Counted from the first letter of the stretch, positions 8,285 to 16,922 are shown. The stretch: DNA of 25,138 nucleotides from Pseudomonadota bacterium (GCA_021793875.1 JAJYRX010000001.1:1-25138), one strand, 5' to 3'. Notes: generated by a model from the sequence alone, not told the origin. A program made the numbers and translations.

Positions 8285-9211
8285 ATGAGCGCACGTGTTC
8301 GTTTTATTGATGTTACCAATGATCAAGCTGGGCAACGTCTTGATAATTTCCTTATCCGTGTTTGCAAAGGGGTTCCTAAAAGTCATGTATACAAGTCCAT
8401 ACGTAGCGGTGAGGTCAGGGTAAACAAAGGTCGTTCCAATGCAATGTACAGGCTCCAAGAAGGTGATTCAGTAAGAATTCCACCCATGCGGTTGCCAGAC
8501 TCTAACAGTGCTACACCAGTTCCACCGGCTACCTTTCCTGTTGTTTACGAAGATGACGTCATGCTGGTTATTGATAAGCCGGCAGGAGTAGCTGTACATG
8601 GTGGTAGCGGTGTGTCATTTGGAGTTATAGAGCAGCTTAGAGCTTCTGGTGCAGAAACAAGATTCCTAGAGCTGGTTCATCGTTTAGATCGTGAAACTTC
8701 CGGGGTTCTAATGCTCGCCAAGAAGCGAAGTGCGCTTATATCGCTTCAGCAGGTGTTAAGAGAGTCACGTGGTCATAGGTATTATGATGCTTTAGTAATA
8801 GGTGATTGGGTTAATGACCGTCAGCATTTAAAGCAGCCTTTGCTAAGGTGGCTTACCAAGCAAGGCGAGCGAAGGGTTAGGGTTGATAAGTCTGGTAAGG
8901 CGGCTCACACAATAATAACTCTTAAAAAAAGGCTTGGAGCTGTTTCTTGGGTGCGTGCTGAACTAAAGACGGGGCGTACTCATCAAATAAGAGTGCATCT
9001 GGCGCACGCTGGCTATCCCATTCTTTGTGATGATAAGTATGGGTCTGATAGCGTTCTAGATGAGTATCACAGTAAGGGATATAAGCGTATGTTTCTACAT
9101 GCGTCCGAGCTTAACGTGCCACACCCTACAACAGGTAAAAATATGGTGTTTAAGGCACCATTGCCTTCGAGATTTAATAAGTTAATACAAGAACTGGAGC
9201 AAGATAAGTGA
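8285..9211 (+). CDS. rluC: 23S rRNA pseudouridine synthase RluC
   Basis: Converts three uridines of 23S rRNA (955, 2504 and 2580 in E. coli numbering) to pseudouridine. 308 residues. An N-terminal S4 RNA-binding domain spans about 18-75 (QRLDNFLIRVCKGVPKSHVYK), followed by the RluA-family catalytic domain with D135 in the signature HRLDRETSG and the later TGRTHQIRVHL motif. The ATG has AGTAGGT upstream at suitable spacing. Its position divergent from rne is the standard arrangement in both beta- and gammaproteobacteria, and this favours RluC over RluD. The stop overlaps the GTG start of the next gene. Confidence 0.93.
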   Translation: MSARVRFIDVTNDQAGQRLDNFLIRVCKGVPKSHVYKSIRSGEVRVNKGRSNAMYRLQEGDSVRIPPMRLPDSNSATPVPPATFPVVYEDDVMLVIDKPAGVAVHGGSGVSFGVIEQLRASGAETRFLELVHRLDRETSGVLMLAKKRSALISLQQVLRESRGHRYYDALVIGDWVNDRQHLKQPLLRWLTKQGERRVRVDKSGKAAHTIITLKKRLGAVSWVRAELKTGRTHQIRVHLAHAGYPILCDDKYGSDSVLDEYHSKGYKRMFLHASELNVPHPTTGKNMVFKAPLPSRFNKLIQELEQDK

Positions 9212-9882
9212 AAAAATATGCAGCGGTTATTTTTGATTGGGATGGTACTGTAATGGACTCCACCCATTCAATAGTTGTGGCAATTCAAGCCGCAGCTCGT
9301 GATCTTGGCCTTGAGGTCCCCGAGTCGAGCCAAGCTTCATGGGTAATAGGGCTAAGCTTGGAAAGCGCATTGTATAGATGCGTGCCGCAACTTGATGCCA
9401 ATACCATGCCTAAGTTTCTTGAGCGTTACCGGCACCATTATTTTGGGTCAGACCACGAGCAGCAATTGTTTGATGGAATAGGGTCGCTACTTTCTGATAT
9501 AAAGCAACAGAATGTGCGTATTGCCGTCGCTACTGGTAAAAGTAGGGTGGGGCTGAATAGGTCGCTGGGAAGGTCAGGGCTTGAAGACCTTTTTGATGCT
9601 ACACGTACTGCAGATGAAACCAGAAGCAAGCCCGATCCAAAAATGTTGTTTGAGTTGTTAGAAGAGTTTATGCTTGAACCGAATCAAGTATTAATGGTTG
9701 GTGATACCACCCATGATATCAACATGGCTCATAATGCCGGGGTAGATAGTCTTGCGGTTACCTACGGTGCACACGACCCGGATACTCTGCATAGAGCTTC
9801 ACCTACGGTTATTTTAAATACTGTGGATCAAATGCGAGAGTGGGTAATGCCTCGCCTAATGGCTTTAGATACCAGCGTCTAA
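9208..9882 (+). CDS. HAD-IA family phosphatase (phosphoglycolate phosphatase-like)
   Basis: Predicted phosphomonoesterase of the haloacid dehalogenase superfamily; the substrate is not readable from sequence. All four motifs are present: motif I FDWDGTVMDS with nucleophile D10 and acid D12, motif II around VATGKS, the lysine of SKPDPKM, and motif IV MVGDTTHDI. The insert between D12 and motif II is a helical cap of the Gph/phosphoglucomutase-like type. 224 residues. It begins with GTG at 9208, inside the end of rluC (GTGA overlap), so it is probably translationally coupled. Relatives keep this rluC-HAD pair. Its stop overlaps the stop of the convergent amidase gene by 4 nt. Confidence 0.85.
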   Translation: MKKYAAVIFDWDGTVMDSTHSIVVAIQAAARDLGLEVPESSQASWVIGLSLESALYRCVPQLDANTMPKFLERYRHHYFGSDHEQQLFDGIGSLLSDIKQQNVRIAVATGKSRVGLNRSLGRSGLEDLFDATRTADETRSKPDPKMLFELLEEFMLEPNQVLMVGDTTHDINMAHNAGVDSLAVTYGAHDPDTLHRASPTVILNTVDQMREWVMPRLMALDTSV

Positions 9883-10676
9883 GGCAAAACTTCTAGTATC
9901 GCCATTGTTCTGGCATCGGGTGTGCCGTCGTGCAGCTCGGGTCTGTAGTGCATCTGAAATGCACGCAATACGTTAACGGTTTCCTTGTCTAAGACTCCAG
10001 ATGATGGTGTTGCGTAGCCCAAGCGCCTTAGCTGTGACTGTATCCATTCAGCATCTGGAAGGTTATCGCTTTCCAGAAACCTAAGCTCTGCCTGTCGGAC
10101 AGCGTCTTCGTTATACCAGCGGCCAATTCCTTGTTTTGCTAACTGCTGCCATGGAAACGCAGGGCCTGGGTCCTGCTTTCTTTGCGGTGCTATGTCGCTA
10201 TGCCCAACTATGTTTTTTGGGTCTATATTGTGGCGTCTTGCTATATCTTTAACCAGTTTTGCAACAGCGTTTATTTGTTCATCTCCGTAGGGTTCCCAGT
10301 CACCGTTTGTGGGGCCTTTGTTTACTATTTCTATTCCTACGGATACAGAGTTAATGTCGTAATACTTATACCAGCTGCCAACCCCTGCATGCCAGGCCCT
10401 ACGATTCTCGTCTACAAGCCTATATACCTTGGGGGATGGGTCGTTGGTAACAAGGTAGTGGCTGCTTACCTCACCGGTTGTTAATATGTTTAACGACCTT
10501 GCAGTGTTACTTACTGTGTAGTGGAGTACTATTATTTTTACTCTGCTGTTATGGTTTTCTGAATTCAGCTTAACCAGTTTGTAGCCTCCAGGAGCACGGT
10601 TGGCACAAGCAGACAAAACCACTGCAAATATTAAAGTTAGTAATAGCCTGTGGTTGTAGAACATATACCTAAGCAA
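9879..10676 (-). CDS. amiD: AmiD-like N-acetylmuramoyl-L-alanine amidase lipoprotein
   Basis: Zinc amidase predicted to cut the bond between N-acetylmuramic acid and L-alanine in peptidoglycan or its anhydro fragments. A lipoprotein signal is clear: a hydrophobic stretch, then LSAC with C24 as the lipidated residue and no Asp at +2, suggesting outer-membrane sorting. The Amidase_2 domain has H52 (LHYT), E116 (VGIEIV), H159 (GHSDIAP) and D169 (DPGPAFPW). A C-terminal peptidoglycan-binding helical domain covers about 200-265. This matches E. coli AmiD rather than cytosolic AmpD. The start is TTG 10676, 5 nt after GGAGG; an ATG at 10664 lies 15 nt from that site and is the alternative. It is third in a minus-strand unit with maf and the methyltransferase. 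Confidence 0.85.
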   Translation of the reverse strand: MLRYMFYNHRLLLTLIFAVVLSACANRAPGGYKLVKLNSENHNSRVKIIVLHYTVSNTARSLNILTTGEVSSHYLVTNDPSPKVYRLVDENRRAWHAGVGSWYKYYDINSVSVGIEIVNKGPTNGDWEPYGDEQINAVAKLVKDIARRHNIDPKNIVGHSDIAPQRKQDPGPAFPWQQLAKQGIGRWYNEDAVRQAELRFLESDNLPDAEWIQSQLRRLGYATPSSGVLDKETVNVLRAFQMHYRPELHDGTPDARTMAILEVLP

Positions 10677-10697
10677 AATCTCCTCCAGCTCATTGGG

Positions 10698-11426
10698 TTA
10701 GTTTGCCAAAAATAAAAATAGGCAAGGTATTTTGTGCATGGGGGTAGGCTTGCCTCTTTTTCGCCACTGATCAACCGTTAATGTTTGTATCAACTGTTTT
10801 GGTGTGTGAAGGCCAAGTGCAATGCTTAATTTAGTAGCTGGGTTTAGCGTTTTTATCAGACTATCCATGAATGCATCATTGCGGTACGGAGTTTCTATAG
10901 CTATTTGTGTCTGGTTTTGTTTTCTGGATATGTTTTCCCAAAGCTTTATCTGACGCTCCCTAGCGCTAGTGTCAACCGGAGCGTATCCATGAAAAGCAAA
11001 GCTTTGTCCATTTAGGCCGCTGGCCATTAACCCTAATATTATGGAAGATGGTCCGGTGTGTGGCATTACAGTAATGCCCATTGAATGAGCAATTTCAACA
11101 ATATTTGCTCCTGGGTCGGCAATGGCTGGGCATCCGGCTTCAGATACCAAACCTATGCTGTGTCCGCTGTTATAGGGCTCCAGCCATTTTACCAACTCTT
11201 CCTTTGTTGAGTTTTTTTCAATTGTTTTTATGTTTATGTCTCGTATGGCATGTGTAGTATTAATTTGTTTAAGAAATAACCGTGCTGTTTTTGCGTTCTC
11301 AGCAATGTAGTATTTAATGTTAGCCGCAATATTTTGCACATCGGATGGCAGCCATAGGTTGGTTGGTGCGGTACCCAGCTGTACGGGTATCAAGTGTAGT
11401 GCAGGTTTGCTATTGATATTGGTCAT
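10698..11426 (-). CDS. RsmI-like SAM-dependent methyltransferase (tetrapyrrole methylase fold)
   Basis: Member of the TP-methylase superfamily, resembling the 16S rRNA 2'-O-methyltransferase RsmI. Family signs are LIPVQLG near the N-terminus, AENAKTARLFL (aligning with RsmI AEDTRHTRRLL), the SAM-loop-like VSEAGCPAIADPG, and the HTGPSSIILGLMASGL segment. At 242 residues it is shorter than RsmI (about 286), and it is probably the betaproteobacterial paralogue often found beside maf, whose target is unknown to me. The ATG at 11426 lies inside the 3' end of maf (17-nt overlap), so coupling is likely. The gap to the amidase gene is 21 nt. Confidence 0.8.
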   Translation of the reverse strand: MTNINSKPALHLIPVQLGTAPTNLWLPSDVQNIAANIKYYIAENAKTARLFLKQINTTHAIRDINIKTIEKNSTKEELVKWLEPYNSGHSIGLVSEAGCPAIADPGANIVEIAHSMGITVMPHTGPSSIILGLMASGLNGQSFAFHGYAPVDTSARERQIKLWENISRKQNQTQIAIETPYRNDAFMDSLIKTLNPATKLSIALGLHTPKQLIQTLTVDQWRKRGKPTPMHKIPCLFLFLAN

Positions 11427-12006
11427 AATTGTTATATGTTGTTGGGTTTATGCCCAGCTCCCGAAGCATGTTGCTTAGTTCTATTAACGGTAGGCCAATA
11501 ATTGCCGTTGGGTCATCTGATTTAATGCTTTGCATTATTGTTATACCAAGACTTTCAGCTTTAGCGCTTCCTGCGGTGTCAAACGGTTGATCAGCATTCA
11601 GGTAAGCATGTATCTCATGTTCAGACAGGTCGCGAAAACGGCATAATGTAATTATGTTGTTTGTAAGGGTGTTATGGCCATCAGTTACGCATATGGCACT
11701 ATTAAAAACAACCTCCTGCCCACTTAACCGCTTCAACTGTTCAAATGCGGCTTCAAAAGAGCCAGGCTTTCCTATTGCTGTTTGACCTATTGCTGCAACC
11801 TGGTCGCATCCAATCACAATTGCACCCTGATTCTTTGAGTAAACCTTACTTGCCTTGGCTTTTGCCAGCCTTAACGCCAGTTCATGCGGTAGCTCATTGG
11901 GTAGCTGTGTTTCATCTATATCGGGTGATTCTGTTGTGAAAGGTATACGTAGGCGTTCTAACATTTCCTTTCTATAACGAGAGCCGGATGCAAGTATCAG
12001 CTGCAT
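11410..12006 (-). CDS. yceF: Maf-family nucleotide pyrophosphatase, YceF type
   Basis: House-cleaning enzyme that hydrolyses noncanonical nucleotides; the YceF branch prefers 7-methyl-GTP. The phosphate-binding SGSRYRKEML is at the N-terminus and the catalytic region reads IGCDQVAA (D68), the DQV version of YceF rather than the ADT version of YhdE-type Maf. The start is ATG 12006, with AGGA 9 nt upstream, giving the family N-terminus MQLILASGS. A GTG at 12027 is in frame but adds unlike residues. 198 residues. It heads a minus-strand unit and diverges from yceD; the yceF/yceD/rpmF neighbourhood is shared with E. coli. Confidence 0.92.
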   Translation of the reverse strand: MQLILASGSRYRKEMLERLRIPFTTESPDIDETQLPNELPHELALRLAKAKASKVYSKNQGAIVIGCDQVAAIGQTAIGKPGSFEAAFEQLKRLSGQEVVFNSAICVTDGHNTLTNNIITLCRFRDLSEHEIHAYLNADQPFDTAGSAKAESLGITIMQSIKSDDPTAIIGLPLIELSNMLRELGINPTTYNNYDQYQ

Positions 12007-12056
12007 AGACTTTGTTCCTGTAAACACATTTGTATTTGCATTTATATGCTTTTAAG

Positions 12057-12086
12057 TTGACTGAAACAGTGAAGTTGGGCTAAATT
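12057..12086 (+). promoter_or_regulatory. Candidate promoter for yceD-rpmF-plsX-fab
   Basis: TTGACT (5 of 6 to consensus), 18 nt, then TAAATT (4 of 6), in the 142-nt gap between the divergent maf and yceD starts. The predicted start near 12094 would precede the yceD GTG by about 55 nt. I found no equally good promoter for maf; a TATAAA on the minus strand near 12041-12046 lacks a -35. Confidence 0.4.
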
Positions 12087-12148
12087 CTTACGTTTCTTTG
12101 GTTGCCGCCTAAGGCATGGTTGGTTTTACTAGTATTTCAGGGGGTATT

Positions 12149-12682
12149 GTGACTAATAAAGCAGCAATATACGCTGATACCCTTGAACTTACCCGCTTGG
12201 GTAAGAAGCTAGAAGGTAGCACACCGGTTAAAAGTTTTGCAAGACTGGTGCAAGGTCTACCTGAGCAGCCTGAAACTAATGCCAAATGGATGTTGCAGGG
12301 TTTTAAAGACGATTTAGATCAGTCATTTATAGACGTTTCGGTTAATGCAGCCCCAGTGGTTGTTTGCCAGCGGTGCATGGGTAGTTTCGCCTTTGAGCTA
12401 AACACCAGTAGTCGGCTTAAAGTTGTAAAATCGGAATCAGATCTTAATCAGCCTGAGTACGAGGACGTGTCGCCAGAGGAATGGGACGAGCCGCTTTTGG
12501 CAACATCAAGGCTTGATGTGCTTGAGCTTATAGAGGACGAGCTAATACTTGCTTTGCCATTTGCGCCCAAACACGAAAGCTGTAGCTCGGAAGCGCTTGA
12601 TAAGGCGCAATCATTAAATGATGGTCTAACAGATCTTGATAAATCACCATTTAGTGTGCTGAGCCAGCTCAGGAAGAAGTAA
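12149..12682 (+). CDS. yceD: YceD/DUF177 family protein
   Basis: Small acidic protein of the DUF177 family, linked in E. coli and plants to 23S rRNA accumulation and encoded directly before ribosomal protein L32. Visible features are the CQRCMG (C-x2-C) motif in the middle, an acidic stretch EDVSPEEWDEP, and the typical DVLELIEDELILALPFAPKH segment. The start chosen is GTG 12149, 4 nt after AGGGGG, giving 177 residues. The longer reading from ATG 12116 has only AAGG one nt away, so it looks less likely. The gap to rpmF is 56 nt. Confidence 0.88.
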   Translation: MTNKAAIYADTLELTRLGKKLEGSTPVKSFARLVQGLPEQPETNAKWMLQGFKDDLDQSFIDVSVNAAPVVVCQRCMGSFAFELNTSSRLKVVKSESDLNQPEYEDVSPEEWDEPLLATSRLDVLELIEDELILALPFAPKHESCSSEALDKAQSLNDGLTDLDKSPFSVLSQLRKK

Positions 12683-12738
12683 TTTAATTATTTTTGGGTT
12701 TTCCATTGTTTTGTGGATTGCCCCTTACAGGAGTCATC

Positions 12739-12921
12739 ATGGCTGTTCAACAAACCAAAAAGAGCCCATCGCGTCGTAATATGCGTCGCGCTCACGACGC
12801 TCTTTCTAACCCTTCAGTTGCTATAGAGCCAACTACAGGTGAGCTTCACCTGCGTCACCACATAAGTCCAAATGGGTTTTATCGTGGGCGTAAAGTGGTT
12901 AACACACGTAACGACGATTAA
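12739..12921 (+). CDS. rpmF: 50S ribosomal protein L32
   Basis: 60-residue protein of the large ribosomal subunit: MAVQQTKKSPSRRNMRRAHD at the N-terminus, HLRHHISPNGFYRGRKVV at the C-terminus. It lacks the four zinc cysteines of the alternative L32 form, as in other proteobacteria. ATG 12739 has AGGAG 5 nt upstream, which decides against the in-frame extension to 12694. Cotranscription with yceD and the plsX/fab genes links ribosome and lipid synthesis, as in E. coli. Confidence 0.97.
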   Translation: MAVQQTKKSPSRRNMRRAHDALSNPSVAIEPTTGELHLRHHISPNGFYRGRKVVNTRNDD

Positions 12922-12958
12922 TAACACTCATCATCGTCTTACGTTGTAGAACTAAGGA

Positions 12959-14038
12959 ATGTCTTCATTCAAGGTATGTATCGCCATCGACTGCATGGGT
13001 GGCGATCACGGGCTGCCGGTTACCGTTCCGGCGGCATATCAGTTTGCTCAATCTAACCCAGATACACGTTTTCTGTTGGTTGGAGATGCCAACCTGATAC
13101 AACAGCAGCTACGTGAGCTTAATGTGTCCTCGCACGAATGGTACGAAATAGTGCCAGCCAGCCAGGTGGTGTCAATGGATGATACCGTTGAGGTGGCGTT
13201 GCGCAGGAAAAAAGACTCATCAATGCGTGTTGCTGCACAAGCCGTTAAAGAGGGTAGAGCTGACGCTTGTATTTCTGCAGGCAATACGGGTGCATGGATG
13301 GCTATAAGCCGCTATGTCCTTAAAACTCTCGATGGCATTGATAGGCCAGCCATAGCAACTTCTATACCAAACCTGAAGGGTGGCGCCACTATAGTTCTCG
13401 ATTTAGGTGCTAATGTCGACTGTACAGCAGAAAATCTGCTGCAGTTTGCAATAATGGGCACAGCACTTTCAACTGCGTTAGACGGCAACCCAGAGCCTAG
13501 CGTTGGGTTATTAAATATTGGTCAAGAAGTAATAAAAGGAAATGAGACTGTTAAGCAGGCCGCGGAACTTTTGCGTGGCAGTAGCTTAAACTTCTATGGC
13601 AACGTTGAGGGTGACGACATTTGTAAAGGCACTGTAGATGTAATAGTGTGCGATGGTTTTGTCGGAAATGTGGTGTTGAAGTCAATAGAAGGTTTGGCTC
13701 GTATGGTTTCCGTTATGATGCGTGAAGAATTTACTCGTAATTGGTTAACCAAACTAGCTGCTATTGTGTCTAAGCCAGTATTAAGCCGTTTCCGCCGCCG
13801 CGTCGATAACAGGCAATATAATGGTGCAGCGTTGCTAGGCCTAAAAGGTATAGTTATTAAGAGTCATGGTTCCGCAGATACCTATGCTTTTGGGTGTGCC
13901 CTGCAAAGAACCCGAGAAGCAGTGTTGAATCAATTGTTAGACGGTACAGCTCAAACTATTACTCATTTAAGGCAAACATTAAATAAGGCGGCCAAGCAGA
14001 CTGCCCAACAGGCACTTGAACAAACTGACCCTGCATAA
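12959..14038 (+). CDS. plsX: Phosphate acyltransferase PlsX
   Basis: Converts acyl-ACP and phosphate to acyl-phosphate, the donor used by PlsY to start phospholipid synthesis; a peripheral membrane enzyme. 359 residues. The N-terminal IAIDCMGGDHGLPVTVPA is the family signature, with SAGNTGAWMA and CDGFVGNVVLKS further on. The AAGGA before ATG 12959 is abnormally close, so initiation may be inefficient or coupled to upstream translation. The C-terminal tail (about 335-359) is Ala/Gln/Thr-rich and not conserved. The stop is followed after 24 nt by fabH. Confidence 0.96.
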   Translation: MSSFKVCIAIDCMGGDHGLPVTVPAAYQFAQSNPDTRFLLVGDANLIQQQLRELNVSSHEWYEIVPASQVVSMDDTVEVALRRKKDSSMRVAAQAVKEGRADACISAGNTGAWMAISRYVLKTLDGIDRPAIATSIPNLKGGATIVLDLGANVDCTAENLLQFAIMGTALSTALDGNPEPSVGLLNIGQEVIKGNETVKQAAELLRGSSLNFYGNVEGDDICKGTVDVIVCDGFVGNVVLKSIEGLARMVSVMMREEFTRNWLTKLAAIVSKPVLSRFRRRVDNRQYNGAALLGLKGIVIKSHGSADTYAFGCALQRTREAVLNQLLDGTAQTITHLRQTLNKAAKQTAQQALEQTDPA

Positions 14039-14062
14039 TTGCAGCAGCTAGGATGTAAAAAA

Positions 14063-15037
14063 ATGCAGTATGCAAAAATAATAGGTTCTGGTAGTTTTTT
14101 ACCACCAAGAGTGGTAGACAATAATGAACTAGCGGCAGAGCTAGCCTCTCGCAATGTGGAAACATCACATGAGTGGATTTTTACACGCACAGGCATAAGC
14201 CAACGGCATCTTGCCGACAACGGTGTCACTACTAGCCAGCTTGCAACCAAAGCAGCGCAAGCCGCAATTGCAGATGCTGGTATTAACGCATCTGATCTAG
14301 ACCTCATAATACTAGCCACTTCAACGCCCGATTACGTGTTCCCCAGTACCGCATGCCTTGTTCAAGCTAATATTGGTGCTAAAGGCGGTGCTGCATTCGA
14401 TGTTCAAGCGGTATGTAGTGGCTTTGTGTATGCTTTGGCAACAGCCGACGCATTCGTAAGGGCGGGTAGGGCTAAAACCGCTTTGGTAATTGGTGCCGAG
14501 GTCTTTTCAAGTATTTTAGATTGGTCAGATCGCAGTACTTGCGTACTGTTTGGCGATGGCGCTGGGGCCGTAGTGCTACAGGCCTCAAGTGAACCAGGCA
14601 TACTTTCAGCTCAACTAAATGCCGATGGCAGTCAAATGGGTGTGCTAAATGCTGCTGGTAATGTTTCCCATGGCAAAGTGGTAGGTGACCCATTCTTGCG
14701 AATGGATGGGCAAGCTGTTTTCAAGCTGGCTGTTACTGTTCTATCAGAGTCTGCAAAGCAAGTATCTGAACAGGCCGGAATAAGTCTTTCCAACATAGAT
14801 TGGCTAGTGCCTCATCAGGCTAACTTGCGAATAATAAATTTTTTAGGACGCAAGCTAGGGGTCCCAGAGTCTAAAGTTGTGGTGACCGTTGATAAGCATG
14901 CAAACACATCGGCTGCTAGTGTTCCGTTAGCGCTTGATGCCGCACGTCGCGATGGTCGCATAAAACCAGGTCAGCACGTTTTAATGCAAGGAGTAGGGGG
15001 CGGCTTTACTTGGGGTTCAGTTTTGGCCCGAATGTAA
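14063..15037 (+). CDS. fabH: 3-oxoacyl-ACP synthase III (KAS III)
   Basis: Starts each fatty acid by condensing acetyl-CoA with malonyl-ACP. The catalytic triad is complete: C118 in AVCSGF, H251 in PHQAN and N281 in HANTSAASVP. A C-terminal GGGFTWGS loop is present. ATG 14063 with AGGA 9 nt upstream gives 324 residues and the usual N-terminus MQYAKIIGSGSFLP; the open frame reaches a TTG at 14039 next to the plsX stop, but those eight residues are not family-like. Confidence 0.97.
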   Translation: MQYAKIIGSGSFLPPRVVDNNELAAELASRNVETSHEWIFTRTGISQRHLADNGVTTSQLATKAAQAAIADAGINASDLDLIILATSTPDYVFPSTACLVQANIGAKGGAAFDVQAVCSGFVYALATADAFVRAGRAKTALVIGAEVFSSILDWSDRSTCVLFGDGAGAVVLQASSEPGILSAQLNADGSQMGVLNAAGNVSHGKVVGDPFLRMDGQAVFKLAVTVLSESAKQVSEQAGISLSNIDWLVPHQANLRIINFLGRKLGVPESKVVVTVDKHANTSAASVPLALDAARRDGRIKPGQHVLMQGVGGGFTWGSVLARM

Positions 15038-15061
15038 AGCAAGTTTTCTATAGGGGTACAA

Positions 15062-15994
15062 ATGAAGGTAGCATTTATTTTTCCGGGACAAGGTTCCCAG
15101 TCTATAGGTATGTTTGATGCATGGAGCGATAATCACGCTGCTATGCAAACTATAAATCAGGCCAGTGATGCGCTTGGACAAGATCTGCTATCTCTAATGG
15201 CGAACGGTCCCGCAGAAGATCTAAACCTAACTACAAATACCCAGCCCGTTATGCTCGCGGCATCCATAGCTATGTATAACGCATGGATTGACGCTGGTGG
15301 CTTGGTTCCTGCAATGATGGCCGGCCACAGTCTTGGGGAATACACAGCACTAACGGCTGCAGGCACTTTAAATCTAAACGATGCAGTTCGTCTGGTTAGA
15401 ATTCGTGCCAATGCTATGCAAGAGGCTGTCCCTGTTGGCGAGGGGGCTATGGCTGCAGTATTAGGCCTTGATGATGACGCAGTAAGGGAAGTATGTAAGC
15501 AGGCTTCTAACGGTCAGGTAGTAGAGGCCGTAAACTTTAATGCGCCATCTCAGGTTGTTATTGCCGGGCATGCTGATGCAGTTGATCGTGCTTGTAAGAT
15601 TGCTACAGAAAATGGAGCCAGACGTGCTGTTGCGTTGCCCGTTTCAGCACCATTTCACTCAAGCTTGTTAGCGCCTGCTGCACGAGTGTTGGCTAAAGCA
15701 TTGTCCGATATGCATCTTAAAGAGCCTTCAGTTCCAGTAATAAATAATGTTGATGTGCAAAGCCCATCAAGTGTGTCTGATATAACAAATGCTCTTGAGC
15801 GTCAGGCATGGCATCCAGTGCGTTGGGTGGAAACTATACACGCTATGAAAAAACACGGTATAACCCATTTGGTTGAGTGTGGCCCGGGCAAAGTGCTTAG
15901 TGGCTTGACGCGCCGTATAGATCGTGATCTAGTAAGCTTATCAATATCAGATCCGGCCTCATTGCAGGCTACAATTGAAACACTACAAGGGTAA
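15062..15994 (+). CDS. fabD: Malonyl-CoA:ACP transacylase
   Basis: Loads malonyl onto acyl carrier protein. 310 residues. The nucleophile S90 sits in GHSLGEYTA and the catalytic H199 in SAPFHSSLL; FPGQGSQ is at the N-terminus. AGGGG lies 5 nt before ATG 15062. It stands between fabH and fabG in the canonical fab order; the gap to fabG is 7 nt, so the two are almost certainly cotranscribed. Confidence 0.97.
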   Translation: MKVAFIFPGQGSQSIGMFDAWSDNHAAMQTINQASDALGQDLLSLMANGPAEDLNLTTNTQPVMLAASIAMYNAWIDAGGLVPAMMAGHSLGEYTALTAAGTLNLNDAVRLVRIRANAMQEAVPVGEGAMAAVLGLDDDAVREVCKQASNGQVVEAVNFNAPSQVVIAGHADAVDRACKIATENGARRAVALPVSAPFHSSLLAPAARVLAKALSDMHLKEPSVPVINNVDVQSPSSVSDITNALERQAWHPVRWVETIHAMKKHGITHLVECGPGKVLSGLTRRIDRDLVSLSISDPASLQATIETLQG

Positions 15995-16001
15995 TTAGTC
16001 C

Positions 16002-16745
16002 ATGCAAGAAAAAGAACTTCAAGGTAAGGTGGCCCTGGTAACCGGCGCTACGCGTGGTATAGGCAAGGCAATCGCACAAGAGCTATCTAATCGTGGTGCA
16101 TTGGTTGTTGGCACAGCAACTTCACAGGCAGGAGCTGACTCAGTAAGCAGTATGCTGAACGAGTCTGGTGGACGTGGTGTTGTCCTCAATGTTAACGATG
16201 CTCAGGCATGTGAAGATCTGATTGCCGAGTTAAGTGGCTCCGATGGTGGCCCTCACATATTGGTTAATAACGCCGGTATTACCCGTGATAACCTTACAAT
16301 GCGGTTGAAAGATGAAGACTGGCAAGATGTAATAGATACAAACCTTTCAGCGGTATTTAGGCTGTCGCGTGCTGTAACCCGAAGCATGATGAAAGCCCGT
16401 TGGGGCCGAATAATCAACATAACCTCGGTTATAGGTCATAGTGGTAACCCGGGGCAAACTAACTATGCTGCGGCCAAGGCGGGTGTTGCTGGGCTCACAA
16501 GATCTTTGTCACGTGAGCTTGGAAGCAGAAATATTACTGTAAACTGTGTAGCGCCTGGGTTTATAGAAACAGATATGACAAGAGCACTTGATGAAAACCA
16601 AACAGCTGCGATATTATCCCAAATTCCCATGGGACGACTTGGCGCCGCAGCCGATATAGCAAATGCTGTTGCATTTTTGGCCGGGCCAGGTGCAGCATAC
16701 ATTACAGGTACTACCTTACACGTAAATGGAGGCATGTATATGTAG
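16002..16745 (+). CDS. fabG: 3-oxoacyl-ACP reductase
   Basis: NADPH-dependent reductase of the elongation cycle, a short-chain dehydrogenase. The cofactor motif GATRGIG (15-21), NNAG (89-92), and the catalytic S142, Y155 and K159 (YAAAK) are all present. 247 residues, normal length. No strong ribosome binding site lies at ideal spacing (AAGGG about 10 nt from ATG), which fits coupling to fabD 7 nt upstream. A 177-nt gap follows before acpP. Confidence 0.97.
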   Translation: MQEKELQGKVALVTGATRGIGKAIAQELSNRGALVVGTATSQAGADSVSSMLNESGGRGVVLNVNDAQACEDLIAELSGSDGGPHILVNNAGITRDNLTMRLKDEDWQDVIDTNLSAVFRLSRAVTRSMMKARWGRIINITSVIGHSGNPGQTNYAAAKAGVAGLTRSLSRELGSRNITVNCVAPGFIETDMTRALDENQTAAILSQIPMGRLGAAADIANAVAFLAGPGAAYITGTTLHVNGGMYM

Positions 16746-16790
16746 TGTTGGAACAGTTGGCCCTGTCTGGGTTAAAATCTGTTCAAACCG

Positions 16791-16892
16791 TATAATGTTC
16801 CGTCGCGGTTAGTGGTGTTAAAGCCATTTTCCAGTGCGGTAACGCTTTTTTATCATAGTCAGCACCAATAACCTCTTTGTTCTGGCTATAAT
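16791..16892 (+). promoter_or_regulatory. acpP: fabG-acpP gap with two perfect -10 boxes
   Basis: TATAAT occurs exactly at 16791-16796 and again at 16887-16892 in this 177-nt gap. Neither has a good -35 at 17 nt (TGGGTT at 16768 and ACCAAT at 16864). The second would start transcription near 16899, about 24 nt before the acpP ATG. Acyl carrier protein is made in far greater amounts than its neighbours, so an own promoter is expected; which box is used cannot be told from sequence. Confidence 0.35.
16834..16851 (+). terminator. Weak possible terminator after fabG
   Basis: A 3-bp GCG/CGC stem around GTAA (16836-16845), with poor pairing beyond it, is followed by six T residues. The stem is too short to be confident; it may only reduce readthrough from fabG. 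Confidence 0.15.
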
Positions 16893-16922
16893 TCGCTAGA
16901 TTTTCCCTAACTGGAGATATGC

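Noticed and set aside
10959..10968. Palindrome CTAGCGCTAG in the methyltransferase gene, related to the repeat near rpoE
   Set aside because: AGCGCT-containing sites recur in ordinary coding sequence here (for example near 11566 and 14928), so a single copy means little.
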